Source: an uncultured Bacteroidales bacterium
GTDB taxonomy: Bacteria > Bacteroidota > Bacteroidia > Bacteroidales > UBA932
Assembly: GCA_905234775.1 (NCBI GenBank)
Contig: CAJOJC010000005.1
Span: 10,056-55,797 of the forward strand
Length of the DNA: 45,742 nt
Direction: 5' to 3'
The notes under the pieces were generated by a model. That model saw only the letters and a program-made list of their open reading frames with translations. It was not told the DNA's origin and did no database searches. Shown here one piece after another: positions 26,401 through 36,000 of this stretch (positions are counted from its first letter, which is position 1; every line of letters starts with the position of its first letter). The position numbers and the translations under genes are program-made.

Positions 26401-26971
26401 CCACGGCGACCTCGTCGTAATCGGTAACGAGACTCCTCGCTACGAATACAGCTTCCGCCTCGGCGCAGACTGGATGGGAGTAGACTTCTCCATCTTCTTC
26501 CAGGGCGTCGGCAAGCGTGAGATCTGGGGACAGGGTCCTATCGCTGTCGCCGGCTTCTACACCTCCGACGGTGCTATGGCTGCAGCTTTCGCAGACAACT
26601 ACTGGACACCCGATCGCACCGACGCTTTCTATCCGGCTCCTTACAACATGGGCCGCGACACCAGCGTCGACTCCTACAACTACTTGAAGAACGACCGTAT
26701 GCTCCTCAACATGGCATACCTCAGGCTCAAGAACCTCACCATCGGTTACACCCTGCCTGCCAAACTCTCGAGCAAGGTCGGTATCTCCAAGCTTCGCGTC
26801 TACTTCACCGCTGAGAACTTCCTCACCTGGGACAAACTCCGCGGACTCCCTATCGATCCTGAGTGCGTGACCGGCTACTCCATGTGGGGCAGCAACTATG
26901 CACAGGGTTGGACCGGCGTTGGTACGCCCGTGTTCAAGACTCTCACTTTCGGCACACAGGTTAACTTCTAA
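23465..26971 (+). CDS. susC: SusC-like TonB-dependent outer-membrane receptor
   Basis: The 1,168-aa protein has a signal peptide (1-25), an N-terminal carboxypeptidase-regulatory-like domain (GTVKDAKGNPVIGAMV, about 30-105), a TonB-dependent plug (EDAVVVGYAVQSK..., with GSDARIRIRG, to about 260) and a long 22-strand beta barrel ending in aromatic NF. It imports oligosaccharides across the outer membrane in partnership with the SusD homologue encoded 14 nt downstream. The substrate is inferred from the GH18, GH20 and GH2 neighbours. Confidence 0.95.
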   Translation: MKTISKFLLSMLFLGAMSAPAAFGAAADEVSGTVKDAKGNPVIGAMVTDEAQKAYTMTDLDGAFSFAPTTPRITVSCLGYVTKTLTVKAGQKLNIVLDEDTTLLEDAVVVGYAVQSKANLTGAVSTVDVGTQMAGRSIPDVGRGLQGAAAGLSVTLPDAEVGSDARIRIRGAIASIEGGASPLILVDNVEVPSLQVVNTDDVESISVLKDAASTSIYGAKAAFGVILITTKKGAKTDKVTVSYNGMWSFENLAKDYDMAGVNGLQYMLDAAYRSKASYSLSNTDNAQRTPGKYPTDGVRVGSYFSTDADAIARSREWWAKYGKGGSVRELGPNDPIVYGRDWYYSGGTNYGVRIFNIYDYLVRENAPSNQHSVSVNGKSGNTTFNIGLGYVFQSGMMKPTTDDFTKYNASVKLETEVSKYVTVRAGLMYSTRTKRYPLIAESTSYSPWLYLYRWSPVFPYGYDERGNIFRGVFSEATQANTASMRYNYNNVNLGFTLHPLKNWNVVADYTFSNQEYIQTLPGTSFSAANWKSTTPQPYLDDNGNQIYVDHDGNPVASTAEGADMAYYFPYVEDYVQNQDIHFLSRSHENSYRHTFNGYTDYTLYIANAHTIKAMLGMNLSTYDRTGQTTRVTNLSNYENPQFAFGTGVWTGSGKASWESQLGFFGRLNYNFKDRYLLEANLRRDGSSKFPTDLRWAWFPSFSAGWRIIEEPWMESLKQYVSTLKARVSWGSVGDQSVSSSLYIPQISTGQNNWISNGGLTSYAGTPSTVSDSITWQTIKTADAGIDARFLGSHVGFTFDYFIRDTENMIVPTDGVNTVTYGASAPKANLGALRTNGWELQIDGNYRFGNGLGINATFQIADAISHITAYGDTKSLSSWYVGKTYGEIWGFKADRLYQFDDFELDADGNLQLIELTAAETDDPACIGKASFKLKPGPNGEKAVYQSYFEGSSFHFGPGDIKYKDLDGDGVLSRGTRTTDDHGDLVVIGNETPRYEYSFRLGADWMGVDFSIFFQGVGKREIWGQGPIAVAGFYTSDGAMAAAFADNYWTPDRTDAFYPAPYNMGRDTSVDSYNYLKNDRMLLNMAYLRLKNLTIGYTLPAKLSSKVGISKLRVYFTAENFLTWDKLRGLPIDPECVTGYSMWGSNYAQGWTGVGTPVFKTLTFGTQVNF

Positions 26972-26985
26972 TCACGACAACGAGT

Positions 26986-28944
26986 ATGAAAAAGTTAATA
27001 TACATCATGTTTGCCGCTGCCGCGCTCAGCGCATGCAGCCAGATCGAATCTCTGCTCGACCGTCCCGCCCTCACCACAACCGTGGACAACAACTTCTGGC
27101 GCACCGAAGGTGACATCAGACTGTTTGTGAACGGCTTCTATCCTCTCTACTTCGAAGGTTACGGAGAGGACTGGGATCAGGACTTCGCCCCCGTTCGCGG
27201 TGGTACCGGTTTCTGCGACGACTTTGTTTCCGAGGGAACACAGGGCCGTTTCGAGAACAAGGTCCCTACCAGCCGCGGATCATCTTCGGAAAGCCGCAGC
27301 TGCTTCGAGCAGTACTATGGCCCGAGCTGGGGCTTCGGTCGTATCCACAAAATCAACGTCCTTATCGACCGTCTCAACGAGCATAAGGCCAACTTCTCCG
27401 ATGAAGCTTACAACCACTGGCTGTCGGTCGCATACTTCTTCAAGATCTATGAGTACTCCGACCTCGTAGGAGTTTTCGGAAACGTTCCTTACTTCGAGGA
27501 GACCGTCAAAGACCTTGATTTCGACACTCAGTACAAAGACCGCGACAACCGTCAGTTCGTGATGGACAAGGTCTACGATATGTGTAACTTCGTTCTCGAG
27601 AACATGAGGATAGACGACGGCGCCAACAACGTCAACAGGTATGTTGCAGCAGCTTTCATCTCCCGCTTCATGCTCTACGAAGGCACCTGGCAGAAGTACC
27701 ACGACGGAGAGGAATTCTCCCACAAGGTCTATGTCGACGCCAACGGAAAAGAGACCAATAAGATCGACAGCGGAACCGAGAAGCTCGTGACCGAGACAGT
27801 CTGCGACGCTGAACACGCCAAGAAATATCTCGAGATGGCAGTCAAGGCCGCCGATATCGTGATGAAGAGCGGCAAATACAGCTTCGGAAGCAGCTTCAAG
27901 GCCCTGTTCACCTCCGAGGATCTCGGAAGCAACCCTGAAATTCTGCTTTACAGACACTACGACGAAGCTCTCCAGGTACGCCACCCTATCGGATCCTACA
28001 ACTCAGGTTCCGACTCCGGCAGCAACGTCAGCCTCGAGTACATCAAGGCCTTCAACTGCCAGGATGGCAAGCCTTACTCGATCTCTACTGTACCGGGAGC
28101 CAACGACTTCTCGATTGCAAATCTCGTGAAGACCCGCGACCCTCGCTTCTTCGACACTTTCTGGGGCCAGGCCAACATCAAGTCCAACTCGATGATCTAC
28201 TGCTACAAGTACGCTGCATTCGAGGCTCTTGACGCACTCTTCAAGACCGGCGACCGTCTCCCCAACTGGCAGGGTATCTACAACACCAACGACGCTCCTA
28301 TCATGCGTCTCGGCGAAGTTGTCCTGAACTGGATCGAGGCCAAAGAGGAACTTGCCGAGTCTTACGGCGGAGACGCTGTCACTCAGGCAAACCTCGATGT
28401 TTCCATCAACGCCCTTCGCGACCGTCCTCTCAGCGCCGATGCTCTCAAGGCAGGCGTACAGAAGACCGCCCACCTGGACATCACCGCTCTCCCCAACGAC
28501 CCCGTCAGGGATACCGATGTCTCCAAGCTCCTCTGGGAAATCCGCCGCGAGCGCCGTATGGAATTCCTCCACGAAGGAAGCCGTATCAAGGACCTGTATC
28601 GCTGGTACAAACTCGACTACATGGACTTCGATATGAATCCTGACCACTATCTCGGACCTTGGATCGACTGTGTAGCAGAACTCGGTGGCGGCGACGACGT
28701 CCCTGAGATCAACAAGAACTTCCTCACCCAGAGGATCAACGTCATCTCAGTCCAGCACGCAGACGGCACCGTTGCCAAGTACAACGGCAGCAATGCAGCT
28801 GATATGGTCGGCTACTATGTTGTCCGTAACGCAGCCAACCGCGAAAACTTCTTCTCACGTTCTTACATGGCTCCTATCGGCCAGCAGCAGATCGACGAGT
28901 ACAAGATGCGCGGCTACGTTCTGACCCAGACTGAAAACTGGTAG
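26986..28944 (+). CDS. susD: SusD-like surface glycan-binding lipoprotein
   Basis: The 652-aa lipoprotein (signal with Cys16 in SACSQ) has the typical SusD/RagB helical TPR-like N-terminal half starting TTVDNNFWRTEGDIRLFVNG and a C-terminal region with LWEIRRERRMEFLHEGSR, the common SusD_RagB motif. It forms the lid over the SusC pore and captures the glycan at the cell surface. It is followed 5 nt later by the GH18 lipoprotein. Confidence 0.95.
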   Translation: MKKLIYIMFAAAALSACSQIESLLDRPALTTTVDNNFWRTEGDIRLFVNGFYPLYFEGYGEDWDQDFAPVRGGTGFCDDFVSEGTQGRFENKVPTSRGSSSESRSCFEQYYGPSWGFGRIHKINVLIDRLNEHKANFSDEAYNHWLSVAYFFKIYEYSDLVGVFGNVPYFEETVKDLDFDTQYKDRDNRQFVMDKVYDMCNFVLENMRIDDGANNVNRYVAAAFISRFMLYEGTWQKYHDGEEFSHKVYVDANGKETNKIDSGTEKLVTETVCDAEHAKKYLEMAVKAADIVMKSGKYSFGSSFKALFTSEDLGSNPEILLYRHYDEALQVRHPIGSYNSGSDSGSNVSLEYIKAFNCQDGKPYSISTVPGANDFSIANLVKTRDPRFFDTFWGQANIKSNSMIYCYKYAAFEALDALFKTGDRLPNWQGIYNTNDAPIMRLGEVVLNWIEAKEELAESYGGDAVTQANLDVSINALRDRPLSADALKAGVQKTAHLDITALPNDPVRDTDVSKLLWEIRRERRMEFLHEGSRIKDLYRWYKLDYMDFDMNPDHYLGPWIDCVAELGGGDDVPEINKNFLTQRINVISVQHADGTVAKYNGSNAADMVGYYVVRNAANRENFFSRSYMAPIGQQQIDEYKMRGYVLTQTENW

Positions 28945-28949
28945 CAGTT

Positions 28950-30215
28950 ATGAAAAGGCTGTCTGTAATATTGTGTCTTTTCGCCCTTCTGGGGGCGCAA
29001 TCCTGCGGTGATCCGGAGATCAGCGCCCCCCAGAACACGGGCAAGACCGCGGTAATAGAGCCGGGAACTAACCCTGGTACTGACCCCGGAACAAATCCGG
29101 GGACGGACCCGGGGACAGATCCGGGCACAGATCCGGGCACCAATCCCGGCACTGACCCCGGGACCGGATCCGAGACCGTCGGCAAGCTCTGCAAGGAAGA
29201 GTTCCTTGGCCAGTCACCCAGGATCATCGCCTATATGACGGAGTATACCAGCGTCTCGACTATCGATGCCAGCTGCCTTACCCATATCAACTATGCCCAC
29301 GGACGTTTCGGCAATCCCAAGACCGGCGACGGCGGAATCGTAATTTCCGAGGGCAGCAACGGTCTGATGAAAAAAGTCATCGCTCTGAAGGAGAAAAAGC
29401 CCAGCCTCAAAGTCCTCCTTATGATAGGCGGATGGGGCGAACATGCCGACGGTTTCTCGATGATGGCCCGCGACGCGGCGAAGCGTTCCGCTTTCTGCCA
29501 CGCCTGCAAGCAACACATCGACAATTACGGCTTCGACGGAATCGATATCGACTGGGAATACCCGGGCGGCGGTCCCTCGACAAACGGAAAGAGCGACGCT
29601 GATCCAAAGAACTTTGTTCTTGTATTAAAAGAACTTCGTGACTCGATCGGTGACACGAAAATCATCTCTTATGCATCTTCTTCTAGTGCGAAGTATATGG
29701 ATTGGAAGGGAGCAATGGAGTATTTGGACTACGTAAACGTCATGACCTACGATATGGGAAAACCGCCGAAAGGACATAATTCCCCTCTTCAGAGCTCGAA
29801 AACCTTCAGCCAGACCGGCTGTAAGGAAAGCATCGACCTCCACGTAAAGGCCGGAGTTCCGAAGAGCCGTATGAATATGGGAGTTCCTTTCTATGGCCAC
29901 GGAGTGTCGCCCTACGATTCGGACGTAAAGTTCGTCTCGATGGCCGATATCTTTGCTGCGAAGGAAGGGAGCAAGTACTACGGCAAGAACATCCGGAAGT
30001 GGGATGACACCGCCAAGGTACCCTACCTGACAGATGGCGACGGCAATATCCTCCTGAGCTACGACGACGAAGAGTCAGTCACCGCAAAGGGACAGTTTGT
30101 CAAAGACAACAATATCGGAGGCGCAATGTTCTGGGAGTTCCGTCACGACGACAGCAAAGGAACTCTCCGCAAAGCGCTTTGCAGAGCTATTTATGGTAAA
30201 GAATCAACACTTTAA
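28950..30215 (+). CDS. Surface GH18 endo-N-acetylglucosaminidase/chitinase lipoprotein
   Basis: The 421-aa lipoprotein (Cys19, GAQSC) has a linker of eight GT(N/D)P units (12-bp repeats, 29,064-29,159), then a GH18 barrel (about 85-415). The active-site motif DGIDIDWE has catalytic Glu203 and supporting Asp199/Asp201. It would make the endo-cut at the cell surface in chitin-like or N-glycan GlcNAc-GlcNAc linkages. Close kin of its module is fused into the gene at 33,029. The distinction between chitinase and endo-beta-N-acetylglucosaminidase cannot be made by eye. Confidence 0.88.
   Translation: MKRLSVILCLFALLGAQSCGDPEISAPQNTGKTAVIEPGTNPGTDPGTNPGTDPGTDPGTDPGTNPGTDPGTGSETVGKLCKEEFLGQSPRIIAYMTEYTSVSTIDASCLTHINYAHGRFGNPKTGDGGIVISEGSNGLMKKVIALKEKKPSLKVLLMIGGWGEHADGFSMMARDAAKRSAFCHACKQHIDNYGFDGIDIDWEYPGGGPSTNGKSDADPKNFVLVLKELRDSIGDTKIISYASSSSAKYMDWKGAMEYLDYVNVMTYDMGKPPKGHNSPLQSSKTFSQTGCKESIDLHVKAGVPKSRMNMGVPFYGHGVSPYDSDVKFVSMADIFAAKEGSKYYGKNIRKWDDTAKVPYLTDGDGNILLSYDDEESVTAKGQFVKDNNIGGAMFWEFRHDDSKGTLRKALCRAIYGKESTL
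29064..29159 (+). repeat. 12-bp coding tandem repeat, GT(N/D)P linker
   Basis: Eight consecutive 12-bp units encode Gly-Thr-Asn/Asp-Pro between the lipid anchor and the GH18 domain. The linker probably lifts the enzyme off the membrane, and its unit number may vary between strains. Confidence 0.85.
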
Positions 30216-30241
30216 TAACTAACCTTTTAATCATTTAAAAA

Positions 30242-32068
30242 ATGAAACGTTTATTCTATCTTGCTTTCGTGGCACTTGCAGTATTTGCCTGCGACAAGCC
30301 CGAAGTGAATCCGGACCCCAAACCGGGTCCTGACGACGATCAGAAGGAGCAGACCGGCGGTTACGATTCGATCTCGATCGTTCTCAAGGCTTCGAACGTT
30401 AAGACCGCTTGGGCCGACGGAGATGCCCTCCAGGTCTATTGCGTAACAGCGGACGGCGCAGATGTAGAGGCTAAGTACGTCCTCTCAGCCGGCGTCGGCA
30501 GCGCTACAGGTACTTTCGTCCCTGCAACAGGCGTCACCGCAGTTCCTAAGGGAGGAAAAGACTACTTCGCCGCCTATCCTTACGACGAAGACAGAACCTT
30601 CGCTCAGCACAACACCTTCACAGTAGTTGTCCCGGCCGACCAGACCGCGGCTACCCCTCTGTTTGCTGCAGCTTCTGATGCAACAACCCTCGAACTTGCG
30701 AGCTTTATGGGCGCTATCAAGTTCACCCTCACCGGTGACGCCGAGCTCAAGAACATCGCTCTCGAAGACAACAACAGCAACAGCATTCTTTCCGGAAACG
30801 TTACCTACAACGCAAAGACCGGAAAGGCTACATTCAAGAACGCTTCCGCAACCAAGCACGAGATCAGCCTCGTACTTCCCGAGAAGCTCATCGTCGACGG
30901 CACTACCGCTCCCCTCGTAATCGAAGTTCCTGCCGGAACTCTCGCAGACGGCGGCAAGCTCACCCTGTTCGACATGAACGACAATGCAGCGGCTGTTATC
31001 GACATCCCTGCTCAGACTATTGCAGCCGGCACAGTCAACGACCTCGGCAACCTCAGCTTCGAGGCTGTCAGCCAGACCGTTGACCTCGGCGTAGCCGGAA
31101 CCGCAAACAGCTACATCATCCCTGCAGCAGGAACATACAAGTTCAAGGCTGTCAAGGGTAATTCCAACGAAGCCGTCGAGGCTGCAAGCGTAGAGATCTT
31201 CTGGGAGACCCGCGAAGACACCCTCGCAATCGAGGCTGGTACCATCATCAAGAGCGTCGCTCTCGAGGAAGGCTATGTAGTCGTCGAGACCGCGAAGCCT
31301 CTCGTCCCGGGTAACGCCCTCATCGCCGCCAAGAACGCAGACGGAGACATCCTCTGGACATGGCATCTCTGGCTGCCTGAGACTACCGTCAACACGATCC
31401 CTGATCCAGACGGAGCATTCTGGGCAACAGAAGTTATGGACCGCAACCTCGGCGCTATGGTTCCTACCGACACTACCGCCAAGGCTCTCGAGAAGTCCTT
31501 CGGTCTGTACTATCAGTGGAGCCGTATGACTCCTCTCGTAGGACCGTTCACCGTAGCAGGTACCGAGACCACCGGAATGGAGAAACTCTCCCAGGATATG
31601 GATTACTGGATCTCACATCCGGCAGAAATCACCGAAGGTGACGAAGGAAGCAACAACTACCTCAAGGAGCCTCTTGATTACTGGGGAGGCGAAGAAGGTG
31701 GTGACGGTTCCAAGACAATGTATGACCCTTGCCCTGTAGGATACAAGGTCCCTGTCTACGACAACACCTACGGAATGTGGATCAAGCGTGATGACACTAC
31801 CTGGGGATTTGACCAGGAGAATATGTGGTTCTACTTCAAGGCCACAGGCATCACCTTCCCTCTCGACGGTTATCTTTCCGCCAGCAAGAACCAGAGCAAG
31901 TACGGCATCCGCGCCCTCATCTGGAGTGCAACTCCTGGTATCGGAGACGAGCACGATGTGCGTGGTTCCGCAGGCTTCTTCGATCTGAGCCGCGACTCCG
32001 GCAAGTACTACTATCACAGCTACTTCCGCTATGCAGCAGGTAACATCCGCTGCGCCAAGGAGCATTAA
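30242..32068 (+). CDS. Surface lipoprotein: fimbrillin-like plus FISUMP-like domain (SusE/F position)
   Basis: The 608-aa lipoprotein (Cys17, FACDK) has a Pro/Asp-rich linker, a fimbrillin-like beta domain (about 45-270), then a segment beginning DLGVAGTANSYI (about 280) with a strand domain to about 375, and a C-terminal domain resembling the Fibrobacter succinogenes major paralogous (FISUMP) domain: MDRNLGA, LYYQWSR, YDPCPVGYKVP, and a final GNIRCAKE. No catalytic motif is visible. Position after SusC/SusD/GH18 suggests a surface glycan-binding protein. The same DLG...RC module occurs in the fused gene at 33,029. Confidence 0.75.
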   Translation: MKRLFYLAFVALAVFACDKPEVNPDPKPGPDDDQKEQTGGYDSISIVLKASNVKTAWADGDALQVYCVTADGADVEAKYVLSAGVGSATGTFVPATGVTAVPKGGKDYFAAYPYDEDRTFAQHNTFTVVVPADQTAATPLFAAASDATTLELASFMGAIKFTLTGDAELKNIALEDNNSNSILSGNVTYNAKTGKATFKNASATKHEISLVLPEKLIVDGTTAPLVIEVPAGTLADGGKLTLFDMNDNAAAVIDIPAQTIAAGTVNDLGNLSFEAVSQTVDLGVAGTANSYIIPAAGTYKFKAVKGNSNEAVEAASVEIFWETREDTLAIEAGTIIKSVALEEGYVVVETAKPLVPGNALIAAKNADGDILWTWHLWLPETTVNTIPDPDGAFWATEVMDRNLGAMVPTDTTAKALEKSFGLYYQWSRMTPLVGPFTVAGTETTGMEKLSQDMDYWISHPAEITEGDEGSNNYLKEPLDYWGGEEGGDGSKTMYDPCPVGYKVPVYDNTYGMWIKRDDTTWGFDQENMWFYFKATGITFPLDGYLSASKNQSKYGIRALIWSATPGIGDEHDVRGSAGFFDLSRDSGKYYYHSYFRYAAGNIRCAKEH

Positions 32069-32082
32069 TAGTCAACCCTTTC

Positions 32083-32125
32083 AAAGATGGGGGCCGTGTG
32101 CCCCCATCTTTTTAATTTTTTAAAT
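32083..32125 (+). terminator. Rho-independent terminator inside the glycan locus
   Basis: AAAGATGGGGG (32083-32093) and CCCCCATCTTT (32101-32111) form a perfect 11-bp stem with a 7-nt loop. The T-rich run TTAATTTTTT follows. It lies 14 nt after the FISUMP-like gene and 1-2 nt before the next start region, so it could reduce expression of the distal genes. Confidence 0.8.
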
Positions 32126-32126
32126 T

Positions 32127-33020
32127 ATGAGATCGTCCTTATTCGTTACCAGCCTTATTGTAGTAACAGTATTCAGTTCCTGCATTTCCTGCACCCCAAA
32201 AAACGACGAGCCGGTTGCTCCAATCAAGAAGGAAGCCGTCCCCAACGACGATGGCAGTTATGGTCCGGAGACCGCAGGTGCATGGAAAAACCCCGATGAC
32301 GCCCCGGTGATGGGCAAGGTCATTACCTACAAACTAGACGGAGTCGAGGAACTGTCAGGCCTGTGTCTGAGCAAGGACAAAGACTTCCTCTGGGGAGTCG
32401 GCGATCAGGGCTATCTCTACAAGATCAATTTTGACGGCACATACGAGGCCGGCAAAAACATCGGCGGAGACCTCGAAGGTCTCGCCATCGACCCCGAAAC
32501 GGGCCATCTCTACGTATGCGGCGAGCCCAATTACGCTTACATCATCAAAGCCCCTAACTACAACAAATTGGAGAGGCTCTTCAAGGTTGAAGAGGCCTCG
32601 ACCTACGAGAATTCGGGCCTCGAAGGAATCGCCTGGTACAAAGGCGAACTCTACCTCGGAGCCCAGACGGGCGCCAATTACTGGCGTTACAAACCGGACG
32701 GCACAAAAACGGTTAACAAGACCAGCCTCCGCAAGGTCTGCCCCACCATCTCCGAAGTGGGCGACATGTGTTACGACGCCGAGCGCGACCGTCTCTGGGT
32801 GATAGACTCCAACAGCAACTCAACCCGCCCGGAGTATCTCCCCTTCACTCTTTACATGTTCACCGGCGATGCTTCAAAGATCATCGCAAAATATCCCCTC
32901 AGCTCGTTTACCCAAAACAATCCTGAGGTTTGTTGTGTAGACCACAACCACAACTGTATCTGGATAGCCGACGACTCGTCGAAATCTATCCTCCACAAAG
33001 TTGAATTCATCAATCTCTAA
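32127..33020 (+). CDS. SdiA-regulated-domain beta-propeller lipoprotein
   Basis: The 297-aa lipoprotein (SSCISC, a Cys near 18) folds as a propeller-like chain of strand repeats: LSGLCLSKDKDFLWGVGDQG, LEGLAIDPETGHLY, LEGIAWYKGELYLG, VGDMCYDAERDRLWV and VDHNHNCIWIADD. This is the pattern of the SdiA-regulated domain family (PF06977). Its biochemical role is unknown; binding of a phosphorylated or nucleotide-like ligand is conceivable, as for other propellers. It follows the terminator at 32,083 and precedes the fused GH18 gene by 8 nt. The C-terminal third of that fused protein is a close relative. Confidence 0.75.
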   Translation: MRSSLFVTSLIVVTVFSSCISCTPKNDEPVAPIKKEAVPNDDGSYGPETAGAWKNPDDAPVMGKVITYKLDGVEELSGLCLSKDKDFLWGVGDQGYLYKINFDGTYEAGKNIGGDLEGLAIDPETGHLYVCGEPNYAYIIKAPNYNKLERLFKVEEASTYENSGLEGIAWYKGELYLGAQTGANYWRYKPDGTKTVNKTSLRKVCPTISEVGDMCYDAERDRLWVIDSNSNSTRPEYLPFTLYMFTGDASKIIAKYPLSSFTQNNPEVCCVDHNHNCIWIADDSSKSILHKVEFINL

Positions 33021-33028
33021 TCACATAT

Positions 33029-36000
33029 ATGAGAAAGCTTTTTCGGATTGCCCTGTGTGTAGCGGCGCTGGTATATTCCTGCGGACCCGAGCCCGTGCAG
33101 CCCGAATACGGGAAAAAGGAAGCAGTTCCTGAAAACCAGACCGAGCCGGAAGACTCTACCGAGCGCGACGCCCGCCTTGCCAGGCTTGGAATAACCCCCG
33201 TGAGGTGTGTCTATTTCACCGAATATACCCCCAGTTCGGAATTCCCGACCGAGGAAGACATCCGCTGCTTTACCCACATCAACTACGGCCATGCACGTTT
33301 CAAGGATAAAAAGAACGGCACCGGACTCGACCTTGCCAAGCCCGAATACCTGAAAAAACTCGCAGACTTCAAGAAGACTTATCCGGAGCTCAAGATACTC
33401 CTAATGGTAGGAGGTTGGGGCTACGCGGCAGACGGATTCTCGGAGATGGCCAAGGATGACGCAAAGCGCAAGGCCTTCTGCGAGAACATTCTCAAGGTCT
33501 GCGAAGACTATGGCATCGACGGAGTGGACCTGGATTGGGAATATCCCACCCATGCCGCCCACTCCACCACCAACGGCCAGGACTACTACAACGGCGCCGA
33601 CCCCAACGACACCAAAAACTTCAACACGCTTGTAAAAGAGCTCCGCGAGACCCTGGGCGAGAACAGGCTTATCACCTACGCCGCTTCGTCGAGCGGAGAC
33701 TATATGGACCACAAAACCGCACTCGAGTGGGTCGACTACATTAACGTAATGACCTATTCGATGGGCGATCCGCCATACCACAACTCCCCTCTCTACAGGT
33801 CAGAGCTCACCCGCAAACGTTCGAGCGAGGAGAGCATCGAGACCTTCCACTCTAAGGGCGTTCCCTACGACAGGATGAACTACGGAGTCGGCTTCTATGG
33901 CCATGGCGACGGCAGCGTCTATCCTTCATCGGTCCAATATCATAAAGCGGTCGATGCCCTGTCTACCGGCAAGGTCGACGGAAAGAGCGTCGAAGGCTAC
34001 AACATCCGCTGGTGGGACGATCAGGGCAAGAACTGCTACCTCGGCGATAAAGACGGGAAAATGTACGCCAGCTACGAAGACCCCGAGTCAATCGGCTACA
34101 GGGTCGCGTTCCTCAAGAGCAAGGGAATGCTCGGCGCGTTCGCATGGGAATACCGCGAGGACGACTCGAAGGGAACTCTCAGAAAGGCCCTGCGCGATCT
34201 GATGGACGGCAAGACGGTAGAGAACCCGTATCCCGGCAATGGCCCCTCCGGCCCCGTGACTCCGCCCGAGCCCGAGAAGCCCTTTTATGAGCCCGAAACC
34301 GACACGCCCGCAGCCCCGAGCGGCCCGTTCACCGATCTGGGAGCGGCCGGGACTGCGAACAGTTATATCATCACCGCCCCCGGCGCCTACAAGTTCAAGG
34401 CGGTCAAGGGAAACAGCTCGACCTCGGTAGGCTCGGTCGCAAAGGCTGCCCTGCTCTGGGAAACGGGCAATACCAACGACGCCCCCGCGCGCTTCAGCAT
34501 CATCGAGAGCTATGGAGTAGACGGCTCGTACATCACTTTCAAGACTCCCTCGACCCTGAAGCCCGGCAACGCGCTGATCGCGGCGCTCGATTCCGACGGC
34601 TTTGTCCTCTGGAGCTGGCACATCTGGATCCCGGACACCGCCCTCACCGAGGATACCTACGGTCTTTCTGGCTATGCGTTCATGAGCCGCAACCTCGGCG
34701 CGCTGGTCGATGCGGAAGCGGGCTCATCCCCGGTTGACATCCGCGCTAACGGCCTCCACTATCAGTGGGGCCGCAAGGACCCGTTCCCTACCCCGGACGG
34801 CGACGGCAAGATGGGAGTAGCCGGCGTTTCCATGACCCTGAGCGGGGGCAAGATCTCAGCGGACGAGGCGGCCGCGAAACCCACGGTCTTCGGCTCGGTC
34901 AACGGCGACTGGTCCAGCACGACCAACGGCGATTACTGGGGCGACACCTCCGACGGCAAGAGCATCTACGACCCCTGCCCGCCCGGATATAAAGTCCCCA
35001 AGCGCGAGGATGCAACCGCCCTCTTCAGGACGAACCTGGTCGAGGTCACGGCCACCTGGGAGTATAATTCCACCGCCCATTATTTCACGACAGGCAGCCC
35101 GTCGGCTGTCTTCCCACTACCCGGCTATATCGACTATACCGGTTCCATGACGGGCGTAGGAAAGAGAACGGATATCTGGAACGCCCACCACGACAAAGAC
35201 TCCCCCTCGAACGCATACGGCCAGTATGTCTACGAAGGCCCGGTTTCGAAAATCTCGGCCCAGACCAAGGCCCGCGGAGGCAGTGTGCGTTGCATCTCGC
35301 TCGATAAGGTCCCCTTCACGAACGAAGCAGGCATGCCCGTGAAGGGAAGCTACACCCGAAAGGTGTTCGATTCCGGAATGGTTGAGCTATCAGGCATCTG
35401 CTTCAGCAAGGACAGCTCCTTCTTGTGGGGAGTAGGCGACCAGGGTTACCTGTATAAGATCAACTTCGCGGCAAGCGTAGAAGACATGACCTTCGAGCAG
35501 CAGTACTACCACGACGCCGACATGGAAGATGTCACCCTCGATCCCACCACCGGCGATCTCTATATTGCAATCGAAGGCTCGCAGAAGATCTATAGGATTA
35601 AGGCCCCCGGCTACAACACTTACGAAACGGTGTTCTATGTCCAGGAGGCGGTAGACATGAACATAGGCAACAGCGGACTTGAAGGCTGCACCTACTATAA
35701 AGACGGTAAACTTTACATCGGCTGCCAGTACGGCGCCAACCTCTGGTCTTACACTCTCGGCGGAGAGAAACTCAGCCGTATCCAACTTACGACTCTCGCT
35801 CCGGCAATCGAGGAAGTAGGCGGACTGTGTTACGACACCAAGCGCGACGAACTTTGGGTATCCGATTCGGAAGCTTTCAAACTGTTTGTATTCGACGGCG
35901 CCGTAACCAGGCAAAAGGCCGAGTACGACATCAGTTTCATCGGCAATCCTGAGTCGGTGCTTGTCGACCACATCCACAACTGCGTGTGGGTTGGAGACGA

